27,188 nucleotides of DNA from Spirochaetota bacterium (GTDB lineage: Bacteria; Spirochaetota; UBA12135; COTS27), in NCBI GenBank assembly GCA_030621685.1, contig JAUXHF010000002.1, positions 1 to 27,188 on the forward strand, read 5' to 3'. Numbering within the stretch: position 1 is the first letter of the stretch; each line of letters starts with the position of its first letter. Both the position numbers and the translations under genes were made by a program. Below, one piece after another: positions 1 through 7,641 of this stretch. The notes beneath the pieces were generated by a model that made no database searches, was not told where the DNA came from, and was given only the letters and a program-made list of their open reading frames with translations.

Positions 1-2555
1 TAAGCAAAAGAAACCTTGAGGCCTAAGGAAAGAGGCTGGCCGAGCTTCGTGGGATCGAGGGGGATGTCGATGAGGCCGGACTGCGTGGCCGAAGAAGCAT
101 TTCGCAAATTACCAAAGGGAAGCAAGAAGGCAATGAAACGCCTGTCAAGCAAATTCTTCACCCAGAAAGTAAGGGTGACTTGGTTGATGTCAAAACTGGA
201 ACTAAAATTCAAAAGCCCATAACCGCCCTCATAAAATTCAGAGGTGTTTTCAGCGTTGTAATAAATGCCAGAGAAGTAATTCCAATCAAGGCGGTTAGTA
301 TGCGAGAACTGGATTTTTTTTCGCTTGAGCGTATAGCTATGCTGAAGCCCAATTCTAGCCGTGGATTGCGGGGTAAAAGGCTGGCGTTTGCCATGCAGGT
401 TGCTGGTGTTTCCCGCAGCGTCTTGGACCTTGTCAAAAGAAGTGAAATAGGCCTCAACAAGACCAACGGAAAATTGGGGAGTGAAGCCTAAGGGCAGAGC
501 TTTGGAGAACTCCGCCTCAAAGCCGTAGCTTTTAGATTTCTCGGCGTTGATGATGCCGAACTCAACAGCAGGCTCGCCGCTTGGGAAAACAATGTTCACC
601 TGTTGCTGGCGCCAGTAAATGTAAAAAAGAGAAAAAGAAATATTGGCCGATCCCAAAGAGGCGTTAAGGCCCAGCTCGGTCTGCCATGTGTATTCGGGCT
701 TGTAGCTTATAAATTCTTTACGAGTGGTGAACCTATTTAGCCCCCCAGAACGAAAACCACGCGCCGTAGAGAGGAAAAGCGTAGCATCTTGGAAAGGCGT
801 GAAACTGAAAACAAGACGAGGCGAGGGAGTAATGGAAACAGGCTTTTCCACAAGACTATCGCGACCGGATTTGCCGCTAGGCGTAAGCGTAAAAAAATCT
901 ATGGTGGTTTTCTTGCTATCAATATCAAGACGCCAGCCGGAGGTGATAGAAAACCAATCGTTTAAGGGGATAAGAAAAGACCAGAAGAAAGCTAGGCCCC
1001 ATGCTTTTTCTTCTGTGAGAACAAATTTGCTGTAAGAAGGGTTGATGATCAAAACACTCAGTATCGCTTCAGAATTCAATGTCTGATAATAAAAATATGA
1101 GCCGAGGGACCATGAAAAAAAACTCTCGGAGAGGGCTGTGGAGGAAAGGCGGAATTCTTCGGTAAAAAGATTGTTGGCAATGTTCACTTGTACATAGGTG
1201 AAGTTCGTGCTGCTGAAATCGGCATCTAGGCCGGTATCATTGTTGAAATTTTCGTAACTGCTTACCGAAAGCAAATTGAAAAGCGGATGAGTGTAGTTGA
1301 ATTTCACGACAGCCGAACCAGAGTTGCGCTTGGATAAATTTTGCCTGTTATGTTCTGTTTGAAAAGGCTTCTCTTCGGCATAACTGGGCGAGGGCGCATA
1401 GGGATAAGGCTCGGTTTTGCTATAGTCATAACGCCCCGATAGGCTAAGCGAAAGATTCTGCGAAAGAGCGACATTAAAGGCTAAGGCGCCGTTAGCCACG
1501 GTCTTGCCGCCTTCATAAGCGCCAGCTACTACGTTTGTATAGATGCCATCGCTAGAAGAGTAATAGGCTTGGGCTTGCATGTAGGCCTTATCGATAAGAA
1601 GCGGGAAAGACATGTTTAAACTATAGTTATGGGTGAGCAAAGAGGGCATAAAGCTTCCGTTAATCTTGGGGAAGCCGACATCGGCAGAGCCGGAAATTGA
1701 AAAACGGTTGGGAGGCTTCTTGGTGCGTAAACTTAAAATGCCGCCCATGGCATTGCGTCCGTAAAGCGTAAGCTGGGGGCCTTTTAAGAATTCTATGCTT
1801 TGCAGGTTAAGAAAATCGAGGGGAGCATTATAACTTTGGAACTGCGCTACATCGTCTATGTAGATAGCCACAATGGGATCAAAGGTGTTCAGCGATGACA
1901 TGCCGCGCACCGAGAAATAAAGGGCAAAGGTCGTTTCGGCATCTAAGACAATGAAGTTTGGCGAGATAGCACTTAGGTCTTGAGCTTGTTTTATCTGCAG
2001 AGACTCTAGGTCTTTTTGGCTAAGCAAGGTTGTGGCGAGCGATTTTTTTTCCTTATCTCTTTGCCTATCATTTTGGCTTACAACAACCTCTCGTAATCTA
2101 AGTAAATTATTTTGAGCCTGGGGGGATGTTTCGGCTTCGCCTATCTCGGCTTCACCTACAAAAAGGGTAAGTGTTCGGGGGATAGACTCATCTAAGGCTA
2201 AGGAGTAGGCGATGGTCTGCCTAGTGCCTGGGTCAGAGCCGGCAATACGGATAATAAGGGTAAGAGATTCTTTGTCTTTAACCTCAGCGCTGGTAATCAG
2301 CAAGCTGAAGGCGCCGGTTTCATCGCTTTGGGCAAAGGCTCCAAGAATATCTTCTATTTGGATATTAGCGTTAGGAATGGGCTGCCCGGCTTCATTTTGC
2401 AGAAAACCGCGCACGGTGTAAAAAAAATCTTGAGCTTGAATTTTTGCTGGCAGGCAGATGAGCAGCATGTTGCAAGCAAGATACAGGGAAAAGTAAAAAC
2501 TGAATCGACAAGAAGAGAATTTTGAAAGGAAATTTGAGCCGAGGAGCTTTATCAT
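1..2555 (-). CDS. TonB-dependent outer-membrane receptor (reaches left edge)
   Basis: The reading frame is open on the minus strand from ATG at 2555 to the window edge, 851 residues. The last codon begins TA at bases 2-1, so it may be the stop or one more residue. The N-terminus is a signal peptide (hydrophobic stretch to about residue 45, cleavage near AKIQAQ). A carboxypeptidase-regulatory-like beta domain follows (about 48-125, with YTVRGFLQNEAGQPIPNA). The plug domain (about 165-285) contains LKGPQLTLYGRNAMGG, the family signature with Leu replacing the usual Gly after GPQ. The rest is aromatic-rich beta-barrel with SARGFRSGGLNR and a final GLKVSFA strand. Such receptors import iron chelates or other large ligands using TonB/ExbBD energy. 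No substrate can be read from the sequence. No gene lies within 800 bp upstream. Confidence 0.93.
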   Translation of the reverse strand, partial: MIKLLGSNFLSKFSSCRFSFYFSLYLACNMLLICLPAKIQAQDFFYTVRGFLQNEAGQPIPNANIQIEDILGAFAQSDETGAFSLLITSAEVKDKESLTLIIRIAGSDPGTRQTIAYSLALDESIPRTLTLFVGEAEIGEAETSPQAQNNLLRLREVVVSQNDRQRDKEKKSLATTLLSQKDLESLQIKQAQDLSAISPNFIVLDAETTFALYFSVRGMSSLNTFDPIVAIYIDDVAQFQSYNAPLDFLNLQSIEFLKGPQLTLYGRNAMGGILSLRTKKPPNRFSISGSADVGFPKINGSFMPSLLTHNYSLNMSFPLLIDKAYMQAQAYYSSSDGIYTNVVAGAYEGGKTVANGALAFNVALSQNLSLSLSGRYDYSKTEPYPYAPSPSYAEEKPFQTEHNRQNLSKRNSGSAVVKFNYTHPLFNLLSVSSYENFNNDTGLDADFSSTNFTYVQVNIANNLFTEEFRLSSTALSESFFSWSLGSYFYYQTLNSEAILSVLIINPSYSKFVLTEEKAWGLAFFWSFLIPLNDWFSITSGWRLDIDSKKTTIDFFTLTPSGKSGRDSLVEKPVSITPSPRLVFSFTPFQDATLFLSTARGFRSGGLNRFTTRKEFISYKPEYTWQTELGLNASLGSANISFSLFYIYWRQQQVNIVFPSGEPAVEFGIINAEKSKSYGFEAEFSKALPLGFTPQFSVGLVEAYFTSFDKVQDAAGNTSNLHGKRQPFTPQSTARIGLQHSYTLKRKKIQFSHTNRLDWNYFSGIYYNAENTSEFYEGGYGLLNFSSSFDINQVTLTFWVKNLLDRRFIAFLLPFGNLRNASSATQSGLIDIPLDPTKLGQPLSLGLKVSFA

Positions 2556-3038
2556 TTTAGAAAGGTTAAAAAAGTTAAGAAACAAAGGATAAAAGGGATA
2601 AATCATATATTTTAAGAAAAAACTACAGGTTTTTTTGAATATTGGCTTTCATTGTACTATGAAAGCCTGCTGAAACTAAAGAGGCAGATACTGGGAAAAA
2701 AATTATGGTGATAGTTTTGATGCAAAAATAGCAGTTTAATGTTTGAATTTGTATAATTTTAATCTTGAAAATTGCAGTTTAGAATTTAAAGTTGATTATT
2801 TAAAATACTCCTTTACTTTAAACTTACGTGGTAAGCCTAAAGGGTTATTGCAAGAAAAACCTTTATTAAAAAGAATAATTTAGCTTCTAATTATGAAATA
2901 GAAGTATTTATTTATAGTAAGAGAGTGGGTGTCAGCGGGTTACTCTTTACCCATGCAATACTTTAGCTTGAAAGAAATACCTTATATCTCAATCTCATTT
3001 TGATAATTTTAATTGTAAGGGTCAGGTATTAAAGTAGT

Positions 3039-3269
3039 ATGTACTGCATGGATTCTATTTTGGCTAAGCATATGATATTAATAGGTTTTTTAAGTGAAAG
3101 ACTAAGTAAACAAGAGATTAGAAAACTTGAAGAAGAAAAGAAAAAGAAGATTTTTTTTATTAAAGACAATAAAATAATAGGTACATGTAAAAAAGAGTTA
3201 GCTACATATTTTAGTAAAGGTATGGATAAAACAAAACGAAATAATAATAAAGCATCTTATGTTAGATAA
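3039..3269 (+). CDS. Small lysine-rich hypothetical ORF (doubtful)
   Basis: A 76-residue frame starts MYCMDSILAKHMIL and is very rich in Lys (EEEKKKK, KGMDKTKRNNNK). The middle (about 25-62) could be helical. I see no membrane segment and recognise no family. There is no convincing ribosome binding site, and AT-rich DNA often gives frames of this length by chance. It lies 35 bases upstream of an 18-bp inverted repeat and in the same direction as the following cassette. It may be spurious or a decayed fragment. Confidence 0.22.
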   Translation: MYCMDSILAKHMILIGFLSERLSKQEIRKLEEEKKKKIFFIKDNKIIGTCKKELATYFSKGMDKTKRNNNKASYVR

Positions 3270-3303
3270 AGCATGTTATGCTTGCATGAATGAAAAGCTG
3301 TGT

Positions 3304-3343
3304 AATTCAAGCCTAAATTTAGGTTTAAATTTAGGCTTGAATT
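3304..3343. repeat. Perfect 18-bp inverted repeat, 4-nt loop
   Basis: Bases 3304-3321 (AATTCAAGCCTAAATTTA) are the exact reverse complement of 3326-3343, separated by GGTT. In RNA this would be an 18-bp hairpin ending about 40 bases before the ATG at 3384. Part of the motif (AATTTAGG) recurs just downstream at 3340-3348. No U-run follows, so it does not look like a simple Rho-independent terminator. An operator, an mRNA-stabilising or attenuating hairpin, or a mobile inverted-repeat remnant are all possible. Confidence 0.8.
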
Positions 3344-3383
3344 TAGGTTTGAGAAAGCCTAAGAAAAGAAATAGGAAGTAATT

Positions 3384-4286
3384 ATGAATTTTTCGCCACT
3401 TATGTATGCCTTTGGCTTTATGTTTCTTATACTTTGGATAGGATCTTCGGTATTTGGACCAAGTAGAGTACGTCCTAGCGTAGAGCAGCAAAACCAAGAA
3501 CGTATTGTAGCAACGTATAACGAGGAAGCTGCCGCAGGGTTAGATTTACAAGCCTTAGTGGCGGTAATCAAAGAAAGCTCTAGTGCGGAAGAGCTTGAGA
3601 AAAGTTTGAACCGAGAAGATGGAATTAACAATCTTGATTTGAATGCCGATGGGGTTATTGATTTCATCAAGGTAGAAGAGTTTTCAAGCGAGGAAAAGGG
3701 AAGCTATGGTTTTTCGCTAACAACCGAGCCGGTAGCCGGCGAGGTGCAAGAGATAGCGACCATTCAAATTTCTCAGCAAGGCGAGAATGCCGATGTGGTA
3801 GTTGAGGGAAATTCGCAAATTTATGGCGGCTCTGCCTACTACGGCGGATTTTACCCAATCGGAAATATTTTGCTGATGAGCTATTTGTTAAGGCCGCATG
3901 GTTTTTACGCTTCTCCGTATGGCTACGGAAGGTATCCTAGCTACTACGGATCTCCTAGGACAAGCTCTGGCGCAAACTATAAAAGCAGGACTTCAAGCTA
4001 CAACTCTGGGGCTACTGGGCGTGCTACGGGAACAACGGTAAAAAGCCCGAATAGCGGAAAAACGGCGACTAGTGGTATTAAGAGAAGTTTACGAAACCCT
4101 AGTTCGGCGCAACGATCTTTTCGAACGCGCTCGGCATCGCAGGCCTTAAAATCTGGGGGCTTTGGCAATGCCAGCAAATCTAGTCGCGGCAGCTTTGGCT
4201 CATCACAGAACAGAACGGTACGCAGTTTTTCAAATTCACGAAGAAGCTTTTTTGGCGGCGGTGGCGGCGGCGGTTTTGGAAAGTAA
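3384..4286 (+). CDS. Membrane-anchored protein with EF-hand-like loop and Gly/Ser-rich tail
   Basis: The protein has 300 residues. An N-terminal hydrophobic segment (about 7-25) is either an uncleaved anchor or a signal. A short soluble domain follows, containing DLNADGVIDFIKVEE (85-99). This has the Asp-x-Asn-x-Asp-Gly spacing of an EF-hand or dockerin-like calcium loop, and is followed by a strand-rich stretch ending EIATIQIS. From about 145 the chain is rich in Gly, Tyr, Ser and Arg, with GFYASPYGYGRYPSYYG, and it ends in a poly-Gly run before FGK. I recall similar secreted proteins in Bacteroidota and others with the same 'DLN-DG--D-I-V' core; their function is unknown. It is the first gene of a likely three-gene set with the DUF350 protein 151 bases downstream. 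Confidence 0.85.
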   Translation: MNFSPLMYAFGFMFLILWIGSSVFGPSRVRPSVEQQNQERIVATYNEEAAAGLDLQALVAVIKESSSAEELEKSLNREDGINNLDLNADGVIDFIKVEEFSSEEKGSYGFSLTTEPVAGEVQEIATIQISQQGENADVVVEGNSQIYGGSAYYGGFYPIGNILLMSYLLRPHGFYASPYGYGRYPSYYGSPRTSSGANYKSRTSSYNSGATGRATGTTVKSPNSGKTATSGIKRSLRNPSSAQRSFRTRSASQALKSGGFGNASKSSRGSFGSSQNRTVRSFSNSRRSFFGGGGGGGFGK

Positions 4287-4437
4287 TCCAAGATTGCAGT
4301 GCAGTAGTTTTTTTAGCCTTTGAAAACGAAATAAATACGGAATAAAAACAAAAACGAAAGAGCCAGAGGTGTAAGCCGAAACTGCTTTTTTGCTACTCTT
4401 GTAACAAATACGCTTATGAAAAACAAAGGATATACAT

Positions 4438-5325
4438 ATGAATTTTCTTAATAACGTAACGAATGTCATTGAATGGGAAGCCATAATTTTTCTTGCCGAG
4501 GGCTTTGTGTTATTTTATATCGCTGGACTTGTCAAGGATAAGCTACATCCTTCTTTTAAGCTAAGTGAGGAACTAGTGCTAAAAGACAACCTAGCCATGG
4601 CTTTGCCAATGGCAGGGTATTGGGCAGGCATCACCATTGTAATCTCGGCGGTTATTTCCTCGCCAACAGCGGGCAGAATTGGTATTATGATGCCCAGCAT
4701 TTTTTCTGATTTGATAGAAACCTTTCTTTGGGGTAGCTTTGCTATTGTACTTTTAAACATCGTCTTTTATGTAAACGATAAGCTTTTTTTAAGTCGCTTT
4801 TCTAACCTTAAAGAAATAATAGAAGATAGGAATGTGGGGGTAGGAGCTGTTGTTATGGGAGCTTATTTTTCCTCGGCGCTTCTTATTCGTGGACTTATTC
4901 TCACGCCTAACCTTGAAACAGCGTACTTAGATATACTCTTCTTTGTCCTCTACTTCATAGCAGGGCAAGCTGCTTTGTTCCTGTTTTTTAAACTGTATAT
5001 AAGCATAGCAGGCTACGATGTTATGAAAGAACTAGAAGATGATAATGCAGCCTGCGGAGTGGCCGTGGGTCTTGCGCTTATAGCTATTTCATTTATTATT
5101 AGTTATCCCTTGCAAAGCACACTAAACATCCTCACGCTTACGGCATATTTCATAAACGGAAGTGTCTTGCTCATTGTTACGCGTTTCTTGGCCGATAAAG
5201 TTATTCTCAATAAATCTCTGTTAAGCCATGAAATTTCCAAAGACCGAAACATGGGGGCAGCCATTATTGAGGGTGCCTTAGCTATTTCAGCGGCTGTGCT
5301 TATAACGAGTTCCTTTTCCTTTTAA
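4438..5325 (+). CDS. DUF350-type inner-membrane protein, four internal repeats
   Basis: The protein has 295 residues and about eight hydrophobic spans. Four units recur at about 70-80 residue spacing. Each has a span, a charged linker, an Asp-(Arg)-Asn motif and a Gly/Ala-rich span: LKDNLAMALPMAG (48-60), EDRNVGVGAVVMG (129-141), DDNAACGVAVG (201-211) and KDRNMGAAIIEGAL (268-281). This is the pattern of DUF350 (E. coli YjfL family) in two tandem domains. The family is uncharacterised; relatives often sit beside PspA-like, glutathionylspermidine-synthase-like or ion-channel genes. Here the neighbours are instead an EF-hand-like surface protein and an acidic soluble protein. The start ATG at 4438 lies just after ATATAC, with AAAGGA about 8 bases upstream as a plausible ribosome binding site. 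Confidence 0.85.
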   Translation: MNFLNNVTNVIEWEAIIFLAEGFVLFYIAGLVKDKLHPSFKLSEELVLKDNLAMALPMAGYWAGITIVISAVISSPTAGRIGIMMPSIFSDLIETFLWGSFAIVLLNIVFYVNDKLFLSRFSNLKEIIEDRNVGVGAVVMGAYFSSALLIRGLILTPNLETAYLDILFFVLYFIAGQAALFLFFKLYISIAGYDVMKELEDDNAACGVAVGLALIAISFIISYPLQSTLNILTLTAYFINGSVLLIVTRFLADKVILNKSLLSHEISKDRNMGAAIIEGALAISAAVLITSSFSF

Positions 5326-5412
5326 TAGCGTTTTTTATGGCATATAAGTATAATGTTCTTGGCGCATCTTCGTTGGGCATTCTTTATCTAGCTGCGATTC
5401 CCTGCTAAGTGC

Positions 5413-5653
5413 TTTTTTTGAAATGCTTATCTTTTGAGATAAAAGAAGGAAGAAAACTTTAATGGAAGCCTGCTGTGCCAGCTAAAAAACGTGATATCGA
5501 ATCGAAAATGAGCGAAGAGAAACGGCAAAATTTTGAAATGCTGTTTCTTTTAAAACGCCTGCATGAAGGTAAAACGCATAGCATTTTACTGGTGATGAGA
5601 GCTTTTTGGAGCGAGTATTTGCATTTGTATTTACATTTGCGAGGCTTCCGAAG
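5413..5653 (+). repeat. Direct repeat copy A (leader and 5' end of the 5757 gene)
   Basis: Bases 5413-5653 match 5698-5925 (offset 285, falling to 282 after a 3-nt indel). They cover the leader, the start and about the first 50 codons. The first ~180 nt are almost identical. Near the end copy A has extra ATTTG-rich sequence (TATTTGCATTTGTATTTACA) that looks like slippage. The near-identity argues for a recent duplication. Confidence 0.9.
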
Positions 5654-5660
5654 TAAATAG
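5475..5660 (+). pseudogene. Frameshifted 5' fragment of the 5757 gene
   Basis: The frame starts at GTG 5475. Its first 39 residues are identical to those of the intact downstream protein (MPAKKRDIESKMSEEKRQNF onward to HSILL). A 4-nt deletion (ACT-GGTGATG here, ACTAGAAGGTGATG in the intact copy) then shifts the frame and it ends after 61 codons. The rest of the gene is absent. It is best read as the upstream by-product of a tandem duplication of [leader plus 5' end]. Translation of the short peptide is possible because the leader is duplicated too. Confidence 0.85.
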
Positions 5661-5697
5661 CTAGCGCGCAGGCCTGCTACAAGTAACCCACTATGCC

Positions 5698-5925
5698 TTT
5701 TTTTGAAATGCTTATCTTTTGAGATAAAAGGAAGAAAACTTTGATGGAAGCCTGCTGTGCCAGCTAAAAAACGTGATATCGAATCGAAAATGAGCGAAGA
5801 GAAACGGCAAAATTTTGAAATGCTGTTTCTTTTAAAACGTCTGCATGAAGGCAAAACTCATAGCATTTTACTAGAAGGTGATGAGAGCTTCTTGGAGCGA
5901 GCATTTGAGAGGCTTCTGAGTAGTG
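5698..5925 (+). repeat. Direct repeat copy B (part of the intact gene)
   Basis: This is the partner of 5413-5653. It contains the leader with the TTATCTTTTGAGATAA hairpin and the first ~55 codons of the intact gene, and continues without a break into the rest of that gene. Confidence 0.9.
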
Positions 5926-6560
5926 AGCAAATAAAAATTGAGGGAGCAAACTACGTGCTTGCCGAGAAAGGCAAGCATATGCTACAGCTTTTTCGTGAAC
6001 GCTATACAGATTTTCTGCGGAATTTCGATGTGTATTCCGCCGTAGACCTGAAAACTGGAGAATTTGCTTTCGAGAAATACTGGAAAATTGAAGATGAAAA
6101 AGAATGGCAGGCCTACGTTAATCTAGAATGCTTCGAAGACATGCGCGTGGCTGTAGCTGAATATAAAAGCATTGATCCTGTAGAAATAGTGTTTATGAGC
6201 CTGCTCAATGAAGGCCGTTTTGATGAAAAAGTGGAATCTGGCGATAGTGGCTGGGCCTTCGACCTTATTTCTGGTGCTTTTTGGCGAGACCTCTATGAAG
6301 TTGTTGAAACAGCCATAGCTGAAGATGATTTGGGCTATAAGAGCGAAGAGGGAAAGAGCATACAAGGAAGATCGGTATTAGAGGATATTATCATCCAAGG
6401 AGCAGGGCTTAACCGAGAATTATGGGATGTTGAAGAAGCTGCCTTATTAGAAGAAGATGATTTTGCTACCAAGATAGATACTAATTTCGATGAATATAAA
6501 GATCCAAAATATAAACATCCTCGCTGGAAAAACCGCATAGCCAACGGCTTTTTCGAATAA
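5757..6560 (+). CDS. Acidic soluble protein with possible winged-helix N-terminus, unknown function
   Basis: The protein has 267 residues, is strongly acidic, and has no signal or membrane span. Residues about 18-75 (LFLLKRLHEG...LLSSEQIKIEGANYVLAEKGKHML) have the spacing of a winged-helix fold: helix, helix, a short beta-wing, then 'L-EKGK--L'. Next comes FRERYTDFLRNFDVYSAVDL and a negatively charged region with DPVEIVFMSLLNEGRFD. The C-terminus ends HPRWKNRIANGFFE. I do not recognise a named family. The start is given as GTG with GGAAG about 7 bases upstream; ATG at 5790 is the alternative. Its position after the DUF350 gene suggests a cytosolic partner or regulator of that membrane protein, which is inference. 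Confidence 0.8.
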   Translation: MPAKKRDIESKMSEEKRQNFEMLFLLKRLHEGKTHSILLEGDESFLERAFERLLSSEQIKIEGANYVLAEKGKHMLQLFRERYTDFLRNFDVYSAVDLKTGEFAFEKYWKIEDEKEWQAYVNLECFEDMRVAVAEYKSIDPVEIVFMSLLNEGRFDEKVESGDSGWAFDLISGAFWRDLYEVVETAIAEDDLGYKSEEGKSIQGRSVLEDIIIQGAGLNRELWDVEEAALLEEDDFATKIDTNFDEYKDPKYKHPRWKNRIANGFFE

Positions 6561-6838
6561 AACCCTTAAATTCAGTTTTTATAGCTATCATAGAAAACTT
6601 GCTTTTTGTAGCTAGCATAGCATGTTAGGCATGCCAATAAAGAAGCTAGATAGACCTAGGAAATAGCAACATGTCTATATTTTATGGGGGCATGTATATT
6701 TTTTAAAAAATATCAAAGCATAGCTAGGCTTCTATGCTATACTATGCTAAGCATAGAAACAGGTGATAGGAAATAAGAGAAAACCTAAGCATTTAATGTA
6801 TAGTATTTGAAAAGAAAATATTTGAAAAGCAAAAAAAC
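6561..6838. promoter_or_regulatory. Leader of the act-cta operon with CTATGC/GCATAG repeats
   Basis: This AT-rich 278-base gap precedes the respiratory block, and its promoter should lie here. It contains several copies of CTATGC/GCATAG. One pair forms a 9-bp stem: TTCTATGCT at 6730-6738 and AGCATAGAA at 6750-6758, with an 11-nt loop. TATAGT at about 6800 could be a -10 box, but no matching -35 box is clear. Confidence 0.35.
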
Positions 6839-7561
6839 ATGATTTTTCCAAAGTGGGTAGATAAAGTAACGCCTGTCCTAGTTATGGGGGCAGCCTTTTC
6901 TATGATAGCCTTAGTGTTTGTATTTTGGTATTGGTTTTCGCCAAAAAATTTAAACGTGGGTTATCAGCCAGAGCAGCCGATAAACTACAGCCATAAGCTG
7001 CATGCGGGGGCTTTGGGCATAGATTGTCGGTACTGTCATTTTACGGTAGACAAAGCAGCCCATGCGGCTGTTCCGCCTACGCAGGTATGCATGAATTGCC
7101 ATGAAATAGTGCAGACGAATAGCGATGAGATAAAGTTAGTAGAGGCCAGCTACTCAAACAACGAGCCTATTCAGTGGGTGAAGGTGCATACGCTGCCAGA
7201 ACATGCGTATTTTAACCATAGTCGGCATATTTCGGCAGGCGTTGGTTGCTCGGAGTGCCATGGGCGTATAGATCAAATGGAGGTGGTTTTTCAGGCGGAG
7301 CCGCTATCTATGGGTTGGTGTTTAGAGTGCCATCGCAACCCCAATGCTAATTTGCGTCCCCAAGAGTTCATCACCGAAATGCAATGGCCGGTGGCAGAAA
7401 GCTCCTTCAGTGTTCTTAGCGAACAAGCCTTTAGTGTGGCCGATGTGAAAGCACTTTCGGCTGGAAAGAAACGCTTATTTTCTCGTGAAGAAGTTGGCGG
7501 GAAAATTGCGGCGAATTTAAATATCAATCCCAGCCAAAACTGCTCTGCCTGTCATCGTTAA
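6839..7561 (+). CDS. actA: ACIII subunit ActA, membrane-anchored pentahaem cytochrome c
   Basis: The protein has 240 residues. One N-terminal span (about 12-33) acts as an anchor. Five CxxCH haem-binding motifs follow: CRYCH (63-67), CMNCH (84-88), CSECH (137-141), CLECH (161-165) and CSACH (235-239). Additional His residues (H52, H55, H127, H130) are candidate distal ligands. In alternative complex III this subunit lies on the periplasmic side and carries electrons from the iron-sulfur/membrane core towards ActE or the oxidase. It is the first gene of the run, 80 bases before actB. Confidence 0.96.
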   Translation: MIFPKWVDKVTPVLVMGAAFSMIALVFVFWYWFSPKNLNVGYQPEQPINYSHKLHAGALGIDCRYCHFTVDKAAHAAVPPTQVCMNCHEIVQTNSDEIKLVEASYSNNEPIQWVKVHTLPEHAYFNHSRHISAGVGCSECHGRIDQMEVVFQAEPLSMGWCLECHRNPNANLRPQEFITEMQWPVAESSFSVLSEQAFSVADVKALSAGKKRLFSREEVGGKIAANLNINPSQNCSACHR

Positions 7562-7641
7562 TTTTTTAAATAGCTTTTGATGATACAGTTGTTTTAACAA
7601 ACTTAAGGCTTCCTGATAGATTGCTTCGAATTTAACATATC

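Larger units (their letters stand above)
2556..3383. other. AT-rich gene-poor region
   Basis: About 830 bases of markedly AT-rich DNA lie between the divergent TonB receptor and the DUF350 cassette. They should hold the promoters of both. Two short open stretches in different frames (2740-2883 and 2874-2966) read like protein but lack good starts. They could be remains of a decayed gene. A weak small ORF (3039-3269) and a strong inverted repeat (3304-3343) are listed separately. No RNA gene or mobile element was recognised. Confidence 0.5.
5326..5756. other. Inter-gene region holding a partial duplication
   Basis: This stretch between the DUF350 gene and the intact 5757 gene consists largely of a copy of the latter's leader and first codons (from 5413). 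It includes a short hairpin, TTATCT-TTTG-AGATAA, which occurs once before each copy. No other gene is visible. Confidence 0.7.

Noticed and set aside
180..1035. Several plus-strand frames of about 100 codons
   Set aside because: They lie opposite the continuous TonB receptor frame, which has clear family motifs.
3276..3497. Minus frame with KPKFKPKFKPKF repeats
   Set aside because: The repeat comes from the inverted repeat and nearby AATTTAGG copies; the frame overlaps a well-supported plus-strand gene.
3998..4291. Minus frame starting with a run of prolines
   Set aside because: It is the antisense of the Gly-rich tail of the 3384 protein.
5459..5854. 131-codon minus-strand frame with internal repeated sequence
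   Set aside because: It is the antisense of the 5' duplication; its repeats simply mirror the duplicated plus-strand gene.
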